Origin: Primula veris
Taxonomy: Eukaryota > Streptophyta > Magnoliopsida > Ericales > Primulaceae
DNA length: 64,000 nt
Reading direction: 5' to 3'
NCBI GenBank assembly: GCA_963682055.1
Contig: OY821742.1
Span: 2,751,816-2,815,815 of the forward strand
Shown: positions 53,216-64,000 of the stretch, in pieces
How the letters are laid out: every line of letters starts with the position of its first letter
How positions within the stretch are numbered: the stretch's first letter is position 1
Position numbers and translations under genes: made by a program
The notes under the pieces: generated by a model
Seen by the model: the letters and a program-made list of their open reading frames with translations, nothing else
The model's database searches: none
What the model was told of the DNA's origin: nothing

Positions 53216-53471
53216 TTCAAATCGTTAACAGCACTATAGTTTGGTGTAGTAAATGTATTTTTTTCCCTATTTCTGCCTAGTCTAATGTATACGATTTTGG
53301 TGCTTTTTTATTCCATTTCTAATGTGTGACCTTAGAGGATGATGAGTTAAGTACATCAATGTAGTTGCTCTTATGTAGGTCATACACCAACATGAATAAA
53401 TCTTATAATCCATATGTACCATTTGTTCTGTATTAATAAAGCAAAACTTTATGTAATACTAAAAAGATTTA

Positions 53472-53516
53472 CTAAAAACCAACTATGAATCCAATTGTAA
53501 TACCATCAATAATTAA
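53472..53516 (-). pseudogene. RLP relic (block R3 copy)
   Basis: aaaaaccaactatgaatcca matches 34361-34382 in the RLP1 membrane region. It is shorter than the copy at 7832 because gggacctatcagaaccc is deleted here. Confidence 0.65.
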
Positions 53517-53680
53517 TGTAACAGTATTGAGCATCAAAGTTGAAAGAAAGACTAGATAAAATCATAATCATTATATTACATATCTAGTTAGTATGAGTAT
53601 AAAGTAACTTCATAGTGGTTCCTACTTAGTATGACTAGTGTACAGACGTACACAAGGACTTGGGTCTTTGGTCAATGTCA

Positions 53681-53873
53681 CACTACAAAATAATATTTTA
53701 TTTAATGAGAGTCAAAAGCTGTCAAAAGTCTGTCACTAATTTAAAAAGCTGTCACAAATCTGTCGCAAATTGACTAAACTGTCACAAAACCGTCACAAAA
53801 ACCATCGCTAATAAGCTCGTAACAAAAAATACCGTCACTTATCCTGTCGCTATCTGAGTATTTTTTTATAGTG
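53681..53873. mobile_element. CACTA-type MITE (block R3 copy)
   Basis: 193 bp, CACTACAAAA...ATAGTG, flanked by tca (53678-53680, 53874-53876). Orthologous to 8063-8243, with one extra ctgtcac-type motif. Confidence 0.88.
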
Positions 53874-54734
53874 TCAATGGCTTTTTCAAAAAAAAATTCA
53901 TTCCATATATTTATATTCTATTCTGCAACTAGTACTTAGGGATGGCACAAAAATCTAATCCCATCTGATCCGGTCCGATCCATCGGATTTTGGATTTGTT
54001 TTTTCTGGGATCGGATTTTATTGTAAAAATATTCCCAAAATAACTGAACCATACCCAAACCTAAATGGTTCTGGATTGGTTTCAGATCCGATTTTTTTAT
54101 ATTATTATTATATATTTCAGTGTTTAAGGAAGTTTCCTCTTTATTTTTTAAAACCAATAAATTACGACAAAGATGACATAGGGGACCGTTAATTTTTTTT
54201 GTTAGTACAATAAAAATAAACGATATAAAAAAAAAACTAGAGTTTAAAACTTATCTGACTTGTCCATTGATCTAAAAATTTAAACGTTGACTTTTATTTG
54301 TCAGTACAATAAATATAAACGGTATAAAAAAACTTGAAGATTAAACCTTCGAATTTTTCTATATAAAAAAATAAATTAAAAATTGGGGATGGCGGTGACA
54401 CCCCCTTACCCCTAGTTCCGCCTCTGTCTATGCCAATCTAGTTTGAAATATAAACTTTATAGCATTGATAAAAAAATTATCTAGTTTGAGATATTATAAT
54501 TAGATTATTAAGAGAGCAAAATTATCTTGTGGAAACTGGAAAATCAAGCCTTTGTTTGGTGTCAGAATATATATTTTACCTGTAACTTGAATCTGTGCTC
54601 TTGTTTATTTGGATATAAGTTGGATGCTAGTGCTGTCACTTTCACTTTCACTTTCAGTCATCTCTTAAATGAGAAAATGAGTCTTGAAAATTGACTTTCC
54701 TAACTAAAACGAAACGAACAGAATAAAACTTTGT

Positions 54735-55420
54735 TCATGTTCAGTTCATGAACTAAAACCCCTGTTCATGTTCAGTTTATATTCATTTAAATACGAACAA
54801 ATATTTGATGACATGAACCGAACATTTAACGAGCCGAACACGAGTTGTTCGTGAACATCTAATTTCTTCCAAAACATTCAATAATTAATAATTGAAAAAA
54901 ATGTATTTTTCTTTCTTTTTAAAATATATTTTAATTTTATCATATATTACTATATTGTTAAATATGATAAAATAATTCACATATAATTTTAAGTTTATAT
55001 ATTGTATAAATTATTTTTTTACATATGTATGATTATTTTAACGAGTTGAACAATTAACGATAAAATCGGTGAATATATTTATAGTATGATGATATAAATT
55101 AACATAATAAGTTCAAAATAATACAAACATATCATTTATATCATGTGATATTAGTTTTTGTTACATAACTAATAGATTTAGTTTTTATTTTATCAAACTT
55201 TATATATAGTTACACGAACACGAGATTAGACGAACCGAACAGAGTCATGTTTATGTTCAGTTCACTTAATAGACGAACACTATATTTTTGTTCATTCTCG
55301 TGTTCATTTATAAATAAACGAACATGAACCGAATATTAACCGAGCCGAACACGAACGATTTCAGAAACAGCTCATCTCATTTACGGTACTACTCATCTAT
55401 CAAGTGGCCAAATAGACTGT
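54735..55420. repeat. gaacatgaaccg-rich fold-back repeat (block R3 copy)
   Basis: Counterpart of 9110-9790, with the same clustered gttcatgttcag and cgagccgaacacgag words at both ends. Confidence 0.6.
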
Positions 55421-55513
55421 GTAAAATTAACTTCATAGTTGGTCCGACGTTAGTATGAGTGGTTCGCCAATAGAGACCACTACTTGTTTATATTTATATA
55501 CTATTGAATTAAA

Positions 55514-56570
55514 TTGCAACCGAGTGTCTTTAGAACAGTTCCCATCAAATCCAACTTTCCACAGAGATTAGTAAAAGGACTGAGTTATTGTGGCCCATAC
55601 GATAACGAGACTACTAATTTAATTGTTCATTTTATGAAAGTTGATAATATAGTTCAAATGTTAAATTTTATGATTAAATTTTAAAAAAATTCATTTTAAC
55701 AATTTTAATATAAGTTAGAAGCCGGTCAAAATTTCACATAATTTCGTAATGGACAATTAAATGGGAACGGACGTAGTAAATCGCAACCGAGTGTCTTTAG
55801 AACAGTTGCCATCAAATCCAACTTTCCACAGAGACTAGTAAAATGATTGAGTTATTGTGGCATAGGATAATGAGACTACTTATTGCACTTGAATAATACT
55901 TCATTGTTCTTATTTAATTATTTTTTACGAAAATACGTGCAATTTTAACCGGTCAAAAACTTGTATCAAAATTGTCGGAATGAAATTTTTTAAAAGTTAA
56001 TAATATAGTTCAAATGTTAAATTTTATGATTAAATTTTATAAAAATTCATTGCGACAATTTTGATATAAATTATAAGTCGGTCAAAATTGCACATAGTTT
56101 CGTAATGGACAATTAAATAGGAACGGAGGGAGTAAATTGCAACCAGTGTCTTTAGAACAGTTTCCATCAAAGCCAACTTTCCACATAGACTAGTAAAATG
56201 ACTGAGTTATTGTGGCCCATAGGATAATGAGACTACTAATTGCGCTTGAATAATACTTTTCCCGTTACTATTTAACTGTATATTACGAAACTACGTCTAA
56301 TTTTGACGGCCAAGAACTTGTATCAAAATTGTCGGAATGAAAATTTTCAAAAGTTGATAATATAGTTTAAATGTTAAATTTTATGATTAAATTTTAAAAA
56401 AATTCATTTCAACAATTTTGCTATAAGTTATAAGCCGATCAAAATTGCACGTAGTTTCGTACTGGACAATTAAATGGTAAACTTTTAGAACAGTTCCCAT
56501 CAAAGCCAAATTTCCACAGAGACTAGTAAAAGGATCGAGTTATTATTGCGCTTGAATAATAAGCTACAAA
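55514..56570. repeat. MITE-bearing tandem repeat, four units
   Basis: Units start near 55514, 55781, 56137 and 56472. The MITE edge gaacggagggagta at 56121-56134 is the best-preserved Stowaway-like end in the window. Confidence 0.8.
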
Positions 56571-56623
56571 AAATAGTAACTACTCCCATTTTAATAAAAA
56601 ATTGATCAAAAGCAAGTTTTTTT

Positions 56624-56905
56624 ATGTTCTGCAACAACAAAATCCACCATAATTCAAAAGCTGTCATTTATATTTGTATATAACAACCGAATCTAAAACA
56701 TTGACTATTTTCCTAACATTTACTTGATATCAATTCAAATTTTCAAAATTGTGACAAGTTGTTTGATACACTATGGACTCAAACTATTAATGATTTTGGA
56801 GCAAACTCAAGGACTTAGCAATCGAGCGATCTGTCAGTAGTACAATTGCTTGTATTGTAAAAAAAAACCTTAGAGAAAAACGCAATCAGCAGGGTATATG
56901 ACAAA
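56624..56905 (-). pseudogene. GDH last-intron relic
   Basis: atgttctgcaacaacaaaat, followed by ~260 bp, matches the intron before the last GDH exon (12664-12950, 38825-39115). Only the first seven bases of the exon remain. The adjoining exon on the other side is also gone. Confidence 0.85.
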
Positions 56906-57849
56906 GCCATAACTTTCGGGGGTGGGGTTAGGCTTTTCAACAATATTATTATAATGGATCGACAATAAACGATGAACACTTCTTGATCTTTATTATTGCT
57001 CGGTAATTGCCACTGCTCGGGCTACAATTCCATTGCTTTATTTATGCTCGGATTACAATTCTATTGCTATATTTATGCTCGGATTCGCTGTTCGATCCGG
57101 AAGGTGATCTTTCTCTTCTCTTTGGTGCTCGACTTTCTATCTTGCTCGGTTAGGCTTTTGAAGTGATACGTTTTGACTAGTTTTTACCTTTTCTCTCCTT
57201 CTCTCTATATTTTTTGAGGTATGATTTCCGGTCCCTTTCTTGGGGGGATACTTGGCTATTTATAGGCAAGTATGCCTCTTAGGATGTTGACAAATGTCCC
57301 CATCTTGTGAGACTTTTCAGACATGGGTCCCTATTTTAGTGGGCTTGGGCTTTATGTAATATTCAATCTTATTCTCAAAGAAAGGCTTGTGATAGCCCAT
57401 TTAAGCATTGGATATCCCTCTATGATGGGTGGGTCGATTCATACCCGAATAGATACATTCGGGCCTAATTTTTATGTTCTATCAAGTGCTCCCTGACTTT
57501 CTCGGCATGGTTTCCATGTCGAGGGAGTCACGATTGGCCTGTCGAAGAGGTTACTTCGGTTTAGCTGTTCCCCATGTTTCATTTCGACAAATGCCCCTTC
57601 TTATAATTGTTACTGGGGACCCATTTACTGCCTAGGGAACTTGCAAACTTGCTATTTTGACTTTGATATGACTCTTGGTATCTTTCTTCGAGGAAACCCT
57701 TGATCTTTCCCAAAAATCCATCTAGTATAAAGAGGGAATACCCTTCCCCTAATTACTTACTTCATCACTATCTCACTCGTGACTCAATGGCTTCCCCCAA
57801 TGGTTCTTATATAAAAAAAAGGAACGAATGTAAATCGCCCGTAGGCTAC
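56906..57849. other. Unclassified repeat-like sequence, possibly an LTR fragment
   Basis: GC content is higher than in the blocks before it. Repeated atttatgctcggattacaatt phrases occur at 57020-57080. A TATA-like ctatttatag (57255-57264) lies downstream of a C/T-rich stretch, and a second tataaag (57724-57730) precedes a short ATG-led frame at 57787. The look is that of an LTR or promoter region from a retrotransposon, but I could not find both ends or a coding domain. Confidence 0.35.
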
Positions 57850-58731
57850 TGTTAGCATGCTTGTGCTAGCATTCGTTTGGTTAGCGAATTGACACTTCGA
57901 AGGAACGTTTGTGGGCACCGTTGGCTAATGATTGGCGTGTTGGATCGTCAAGGGCCGGGTTTGATATGGTTCAAACGACGGGCAGAATCAAGGAGAAACA
58001 CCAAAGGCATTTGGCTGGTTTCGGGATCGTTTTGCGAAGCAGTTTGGCAATGGTTGCCAAGGGATTGGACAACGGATCTTGGTGCGTTCGTTGGGCTGTT
58101 CGATAAGGAGACTTTTGAGTATAAGTGGCTGGAATTTGGTTGAGTGTTGGACAGCCAAAACAGTAGCAAAACACAGCAGCTGTTCAGAGTGCGTTTTGGC
58201 GGGAACGGTTACTTTTGGAACAGTATTTCGTGGGCTGACTGTTGAGGGTTTTTAGGGACACTTGGTACACCACTTTGGCAGCATAATACACTCAAATAAC
58301 TGCCTTGGGCAGTTGTCAAGCATGGGGCTTGGCAGTTTCTTTAAAAACAGTTTGTAAACTGCCCATGTATGTGTTATAAATACATGGCAGAATAGCATTT
58401 CGTTTATGGAGTCTATTTTGGGAGAGAAAAGTCTGTAAACGAGTCCTTGTAATTATTAACGGAATTATAATGTAAAGGTTGGGCAATTGGCTGTAATTTC
58501 GGTGTTCGTTTACTTACGTTTGCTTGTCTAGATTCCTGCGTTTTCTTGTTACATAAATCAGCCCTGTTTTGTGTCTGAAACGGGCTGCGTTTGAGAGCGA
58601 TACACGAGTGTTGTGAGTGAAACACGAGTGTACGTGAGTGTTGGTTTGGCTGAGCGAGTCGGGCAGCGATTAAGCCCCGGTTCGTGCCATCACGAGGGCT
58701 GTTTTCTGGAGCGAAAAACAGACCCGTGACA
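57850..58731 (+). repeat. LTR 1 of the tandem array
   Basis: 882 bp. TATA box at 58375-58382 (TATAAATA). The LTR ends CGTGACA. The five bases before it are gctac (57845-57849), a candidate left target duplication whose partner lies outside the window. Confidence 0.9.
58375..58382 (+). promoter_or_regulatory. LTR TATA box
   Basis: TATAAATA in the LTR, repeated at 60497-60504 and 62619-62626. The transcript would start about 30 bp downstream, leaving roughly 320 bp of R-U5. Confidence 0.6.
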
Positions 58732-59971
58732 ACTGGTATCAGAGCGATTTGCGATAGCTGTGACAAGAACGGAATGAACAAGAAACTCTCGCTGAATGAA
58801 GGACTCAATCGTTGTTGTTCTCTTATGGTAGAGGGCGAAGTTTTGGCAGCGTGGTGTTGCCAAAATCAACACGAAAAGGTGGCTGTTCAAAACTGGTTTG
58901 GGCAGCGATGTTCTATGGTGAACATCAATTTTCAATGTTCTCTTATGGTAGAGGGCGAAGTTTTGGCAGCGTGACGTTGCCAAAATCGAAACGAAATGGA
59001 TGCTGTTCGAGACGGACGTGGACAGCGATGTTCTTTGGTGAACATCAAATTTTCGGAAGTCAATTGCGAAGAAAAATGGACTTACGCAAGGGCTGGAATT
59101 TCGGAAAACAGAAGTGGGGACTTCGAGTTAGTTTTTCGGAAAAAAAAAAAAATAGTGTAGCGTGGCGTTGCACGAAAAACTGAAATTGTTGGTTGTTCGA
59201 ACGGAAACAGGACAACAACAAAATCAGGGATCAAAAGACTTTCGGTTGTCTTTGATCAAACTGCCTATTGGTTCGATGTGTGGCTGATTTCGGGAATCAA
59301 AACAGTGGAGTAAGTGGCGGTTAATGCAAGACAAATACTAGTTATCTTGCAACGGAAGAGGACCAAACTTATGTTTTGTTCGCTGGAATTTTCACATCGT
59401 TATTGGGTGTAAATTTCAGAATACAAAATGCGGAAACAAAATGGCAGCATACGACAAACGCGAGGTAGTTATGGGGTATCTGGTGCAAGTCGAAGGGCTG
59501 GATTTTGGGTTTTGTATGCTGGAATTGTGGACTGTTCGAAACGGATTTGGACAGTAGGATTTGGAGCGGATTAGAGACTCCGCGACATTAATTATTTCGG
59601 AAACGTGATCTTCGAAATAGGAAGAAACCGGTGGCTGTTTGAGACAGACTTCACAGCGGGTTTCGAAAGGGAAAACAAGAGGAAACATAATGGTTGTTCG
59701 AGACGTATATCGAGGCAACAATGTTTCAAACGAGGAAAAATCTGGGCTGTTTGAGATGGACTTCGGGCAGCGGATTTTGGTGGGAAAAATCTGCCTAAGG
59801 AGTGAGGTTGGATTGCAGGTTTGGTACAACGGAAACGAGTTGCGGAAAATCTGATCTGTGCGAGAAGTATGGGCTATCCTGCGGATTAGACGAGGACCGA
59901 ACTTTGGTATCGAATGCTGTAATAAACACTTAATTCATCGAGGGCGATGAATGGCTTAGGTGGGGGAGGTT
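58732..59971 (+). repeat. Internal region of array unit 1
   Basis: Starts with the primer-binding site. Contains a 120-bp direct repeat (from 58817 and 58937, gttctcttatggtagaggg) and at least seven degenerate copies of a ggctgttcgagacggactt-gg-cagcg motif, near 58878, 58998, 59187, 59527, 59630, 59690 and 59742. Closes with the polypurine tract at about 59957-59970. Non-coding as far as I can see. Confidence 0.8.
58734..58745 (+). promoter_or_regulatory. Primer-binding site (initiator tRNA-Met)
   Basis: TGGTATCAGAGC two bases after the LTR end, the standard plant LTR-retrotransposon primer site. Repeated at 60856-60867 and 62978-62989. Confidence 0.95.
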
Positions 59972-60853
59972 TGTTAGCATGCTTGTGCTAGCATTCGTTT
60001 GGTTAGCGGATTGACACTTCGAAGGAACGTTTGTGGGCACCGTTGGCTAATGATTGGCGTGTTGGATCGTCAAGGGCCGGGTTTGATATGGTTCAAACGA
60101 CGGGCAGAATCAAGGAGAAACACCAAAGGCATTTGGCTGGTTTCGGGATGGTTTTGCGAAGCAGTTTGGCAATGGTTGCCAAGGGATTGGACAACGGATC
60201 TTGGTGCGTTCGTTGGGCTGTTCGATAAGGAGACTTTTGAGTATAAGTGGCTGGAATTTGGTTGAGTGTTGGACAGCCAAAACAGTAGCAAAACACAGCA
60301 GCTGTTCAGAGTGCGTTTTGGCGGGAACGGTTACTTTTGGAACAGTATTTCGTGGGCTGACTGTTGAGGGTTTTTAGGGACACTTGGTACACCACTTTGG
60401 CAGCATAATACACTCAAATAACTGCCTTGGGCAGTTGTCAAGCATGGGGCTTGGCAGTTTCTTTAAAAACAGTTTGTAAACTGCCCATGTATGTGTTATA
60501 AATACATGGCAGAATAGCATTTCGTTTATGGAGTCTATTTTGGGAGAGAAAAGTCTGTAAACGAGTCCTTGTAATTATTAACGGAATTATAATGTAAAGG
60601 TTGGGCAATTGGCTGTAATTTCGGTGTTCGTTTACTTACGTTTGCTTGTCTAGATTCCTGCGTTTTCTTGTTACATAAATCAGCCCTGTTTTGTGTCTGA
60701 AACGGGCTGCGTTTGAGAGCGATACACGAGTGTTGTGAGTGAAACACGAGTGTACGTGAGTGTTGGTTTGGCTGAGCGAGTCGGGCAGCGATTAAGCCCC
60801 GGTTCGTGCCATCACGAGGGCTGTTTTCTGGAGCGAAAAACAGACCCGTGACA
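59972..60853 (+). repeat. LTR 2 of the tandem array
   Basis: Copy of LTR 1 with at least two base differences (G for A near 60008; G for C near 60150). Shared between units 1 and 2 of the array. Followed by a second internal region 60854-62093. Confidence 0.9.
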
Positions 60854-62093
60854 ACTGGTATCAGAGCGATTTGCGATAGCTGTGACAAGAACGGAATGAA
60901 CAAGAAACTCTCGCTGAATGAAGGACTCAATCGTTGTTGTTCTCTTATGGTAGAGGGCGAAGTTTTGGCAGCGTGGTGTTGCCAAAATCAACACGAAAAG
61001 GTGGCTGTTCAAAACTGGTTTGGGCAGCGATGTTCTATGGTGAACATCAATTTTCAATGTTCTCTTATGGTAGAGGGCGAAGTTTTGGCAGCGTGACGTT
61101 GCCAAAATCGAAACGAAATGGATGCTGTTCGAGACGGACGTGGACAGCGATGTTCTTTGGTGAACATCAAATTTTCGGAAGTCAATTGCGAAGAAAAATG
61201 GACTTACGCAAGGGCTGGAATTTCGGAAAACAGAAGTGGGGACTTCGAGTTAGTTTTTCGGAAAAAAAAAAAAATAGTGTAGCGTGGCGTTGCACGAAAA
61301 ACTGAAATTGTTGGTTGTTCGAACGGAAACAGGACAACAACAAAATCAGGGATCAAAAGACTTTCGGTTGTCTTTGATCAAACTGCCTATTGGTTCGATG
61401 TGTGGCTGATTTCGGGAATCAAAACAGTGGAGTAAGTGGCGGTTAATGCAAGACAAATACTAGTTATCTTGCAACGGAAGAGGACCAAACTTATGTTTTG
61501 TTCGCTGGAATTTTCACATCGTTATTGGGTGTAAATTTCAGAATACAAAATGCGGAAACAAAATGGCAGCATACGACAAACGCGAGGTAGTTATGGGGTA
61601 TCTGGTGCAAGTCGAAGGGCTGGATTTTGGGTTTTGTATGCTGGAATTGTGGACTGTTCGAAACGGATTTGGACAGTAGGATTTGGAGCGGATTAGAGAC
61701 TCCGCGACATTAATTATTTCGGAAACGTGATCTTCGAAATAGGAAGAAACCGGTGGCTGTTTGAGACAGACTTCACAGCGGGTTTCGAAAGGGAAAACAA
61801 GAGGAAACATAATGGTTGTTCGAGACGTATATCGAGGCAACAATGTTTCAAACGAGGAAAAATCTGGGCTGTTTGAGATGGACTTCGGGCAGCGGATTTT
61901 GGTGGGAAAAATCTGCCTAAGGAGTGAGGTTGGATTGCAGGTTTGGTACAACGGAAACGAGTTGCGGAAAATCTGATCTGTGCGAGAAGTATGGGCTATC
62001 CTGCGGATTAGACGAGGACCGAACTTTGGTATCGAATGCTGTAATAAACACTTAATTCATCGAGGGCGATGAATGGCTTAGGTGGGGGAGGTT
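60854..62093 (+). repeat. Internal region of array unit 2
   Basis: Same as 58732-59971 in every stretch compared, with primer-binding site 60856-60867 and polypurine tract about 62079-62092. Confidence 0.88.
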
Positions 62094-62975
62094 TGTTAGC
62101 ATGCTTGTGCTAGCATTCGTTTGGTTAGCGGATTGACACTTCGAAGGAACGTTTGTGGGCACCGTTGGCTAATGATTGGCGTGTTGGATCGTCAAGGGCC
62201 GGGTTTGATATGGTTCAAACGACGGGCAGAATCAAGGAGAAACACCAAAGGCATTTGGCTGGTTTCGGGATGGTTTTGCGAAGCAGTTTGGCAATGGTTG
62301 CCAAGGGATTGGACAACGGATCTTGGTGCGTTCGTTGGGCTGTTCGATAAGGAGACTTTTGAGTATAAGTGGCTGGAATTTGGTTGAGTGTTGGACAGCC
62401 AAAACAGTAGCAAAACACAGCAGCTGTTCAGAGTGCGTTTTGGCGGGAACGGTTACTTTTGGAACAGTATTTCGTGGGCTGACTGTTGAGGGTTTTTAGG
62501 GACACTTGGTACACCACTTTGGCAGCATAATACACTCAAATAACTGCCTTGGGCAGTTGTCAAGCATGGGGCTTGGCAGTTTCTTTAAAAACAGTTTGTA
62601 AACTGCCCATGTATGTGTTATAAATACATGGCAGAATAGCATTTCGTTTATGGAGTCTATTTTGGGAGAGAAAAGTCTGTAAACGAGTCCTTGTAATTAT
62701 TAACGGAATTATAATGTAAAGGTTGGGCAATTGGCTGTAATTTCGGTGTTCGTTTACTTACGTTTGCTTGTCTAGATTCCTGCGTTTTCTTGTTACATAA
62801 ATCAGCCCTGTTTTGTGTCTGAAACGGGCTGCGTTTGAGAGCGATACACGAGTGTTGTGAGTGAAACACGAGTGTACGTGAGTGTTGGTTTGGCTGAGCG
62901 AGTCGGGCAGCGATTAAGCCCCGGTTCGTGCCATCACGAGGGCTGTTTTCTGGAGCGAAAAACAGACCCGTGACA
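62094..62975 (+). repeat. LTR 3 of the tandem array
   Basis: Same as LTR 2 in every stretch compared. The internal region after it (62976-64000) is cut by the window end. Confidence 0.9.
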
Positions 62976-64000
62976 ACTGGTATCAGAGCGATTTGCGATA
63001 GCTGTGACAAGAACGGAATGAACAAGAAACTCTCGCTGAATGAAGGACTCAATCGTTGTTGTTCTCTTATGGTAGAGGGCGAAGTTTTGGCAGCGTGGTG
63101 TTGCCAAAATCAACACGAAAAGGTGGCTGTTCAAAACTGGTTTGGGCAGCGATGTTCTATGGTGAACATCAATTTTCAATGTTCTCTTATGGTAGAGGGC
63201 GAAGTTTTGGCAGCGTGACGTTGCCAAAATCGAAACGAAATGGATGCTGTTCGAGACGGACGTGGACAGCGATGTTCTTTGGTGAACATCAAATTTTCGG
63301 AAGTCAATTGCGAAGAAAAATGGACTTACGCAAGGGCTGGAATTTCGGAAAACAGAAGTGGGGACTTCGAGTTAGTTTTTCGGAAAAAAAAAAAAATAGT
63401 GTAGCGTGGCGTTGCACGAAAAACTGAAATTGTTGGTTGTTCGAACGGAAACAGGACAACAACAAAATCAGGGATCAAAAGACTTTCGGTTGTCTTTGAT
63501 CAAACTGCCTATTGGTTCGATGTGTGGCTGATTTCGGGAATCAAAACAGTGGAGTAAGTGGCGGTTAATGCAAGACAAATACTAGTTATCTTGCAACGGA
63601 AGAGGACCAAACTTATGTTTTGTTCGCTGGAATTTTCACATCGTTATTGGGTGTAAATTTCAGAATACAAAATGCGGAAACAAAATGGCAGCATACGACA
63701 AACGCGAGGTAGTTATGGGGTATCTGGTGCAAGTCGAAGGGCTGGATTTTGGGTTTTGTATGCTGGAATTGTGGACTGTTCGAAACGGATTTGGACAGTA
63801 GGATTTGGAGCGGATTAGAGACTCCGCGACATTAATTATTTCGGAAACGTGATCTTCGAAATAGGAAGAAACCGGTGGCTGTTTGAGACAGACTTCACAG
63901 CGGGTTTCGAAAGGGAAAACAAGAGGAAACATAATGGTTGTTCGAGACGTATATCGAGGCAACAATGTTTCAAACGAGGAAAAATCTGGGCTGTTTGAGA

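Larger units (their letters stand above)
52255..56905. repeat. Segmental duplication block, copy R3
   Basis: Colinear with 1-66 plus 6693-13000 of copy R1. It lacks the copia element, has four rather than seven tandem-repeat units, and has lost the segment corresponding to about 11930-12660, which holds the last GDH exon. It ends within GDH intron sequence at about 56905. Confidence 0.9.
57850..64000 (+). mobile_element. Tandem LTR-internal array of a non-autonomous LTR retrotransposon
   Basis: Three head-to-tail units with an exact 2122-bp period start at 57850, 59972 and 62094; the third runs off the window. Each unit is an 882-bp LTR (TGTTAGCATG...CGTGACA) and a 1240-bp internal region that opens with a tRNA-iMet primer-binding site (TGGTATCAGAGC) and closes with a polypurine tract (aggtgggggaggt). 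No gag or pol is present. Reading frames of 65-137 codons recur in every unit only because the DNA recurs, and I recognise no protein in them. Unit 1 differs from units 2 and 3 by at least two bases in its LTR; otherwise the units look the same. Confidence 0.93.

Noticed and set aside
57787..57850. ATG after a TATA-like element and C/T-rich leader, possible gene start
   Set aside because: The frame is about 22 codons and is cut by the LTR array; it looks more like part of a repeat.
57877..58143. Recurring small open frames (88, 96, 123, 131 and 137 codons) in each array unit
   Set aside because: They overlap each other on both strands, span LTR boundaries and have no recognisable domain; they recur because the DNA is repeated.

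Overview
The window is AT-rich nuclear DNA from a flowering plant, almost certainly a eudicot. This rests on GT-AG introns inside a plant-type glutamate dehydrogenase gene and a MAGO NASHI gene, on two intronless LRR receptor-like protein genes, and on Ty1/copia, LINE, CACTA and MITE remains typical of plant genomes. I see no bacterial gene, CRISPR array or tRNA/rRNA gene. I cannot name the species.

Layout. 1-15.3 kb: a recently inserted non-autonomous copia element (67-6692) sits in a block holding a MAGO 3'UTR relic, a receptor-like-protein relic, several MITEs, a ~300-bp tandem repeat and a reverse-strand GDH gene that lacks exon 1. 15.8-32.4 kb: a forward-strand MAGO locus whose upstream exon has been multiplied into at least seven degenerate pieces. 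Its last intron holds a solo LTR, and a tandem duplication has left a nearly complete copia element plus an orphan second copy of the last MAGO exon. 32.4-52.2 kb: two full-length receptor-like protein genes (34228-37284 and 45232-48312, both reverse) separated by a broken GDH copy and a LINE 3' half, followed by a 233-bp tandem repeat. 52.3-56.9 kb: a second copy of the first block, without the copia insertion and with GDH reduced to intron remains. 57.85 kb to the window end: a head-to-tail array of LTR-internal units, period 2122 bp, from a non-autonomous LTR retrotransposon primed by initiator tRNA-Met.

The recurring order MAGO(+) - RLP(-) - GDH(-) shows that the locus grew by repeated segmental duplication, with copies then decaying or being interrupted by transposons. 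The only clearly intact protein-coding genes are the two receptor-like proteins, which look like cell-surface immune receptors of the EIX2/Cf type. GDH and MAGO keep intact 3' exons but have no visible 5' exons, so both are probably pseudogenes. I found no novel multi-gene system. What stands out is structural: nested duplications and insertions that can be put in order, two with an identifiable empty site inside the same window.
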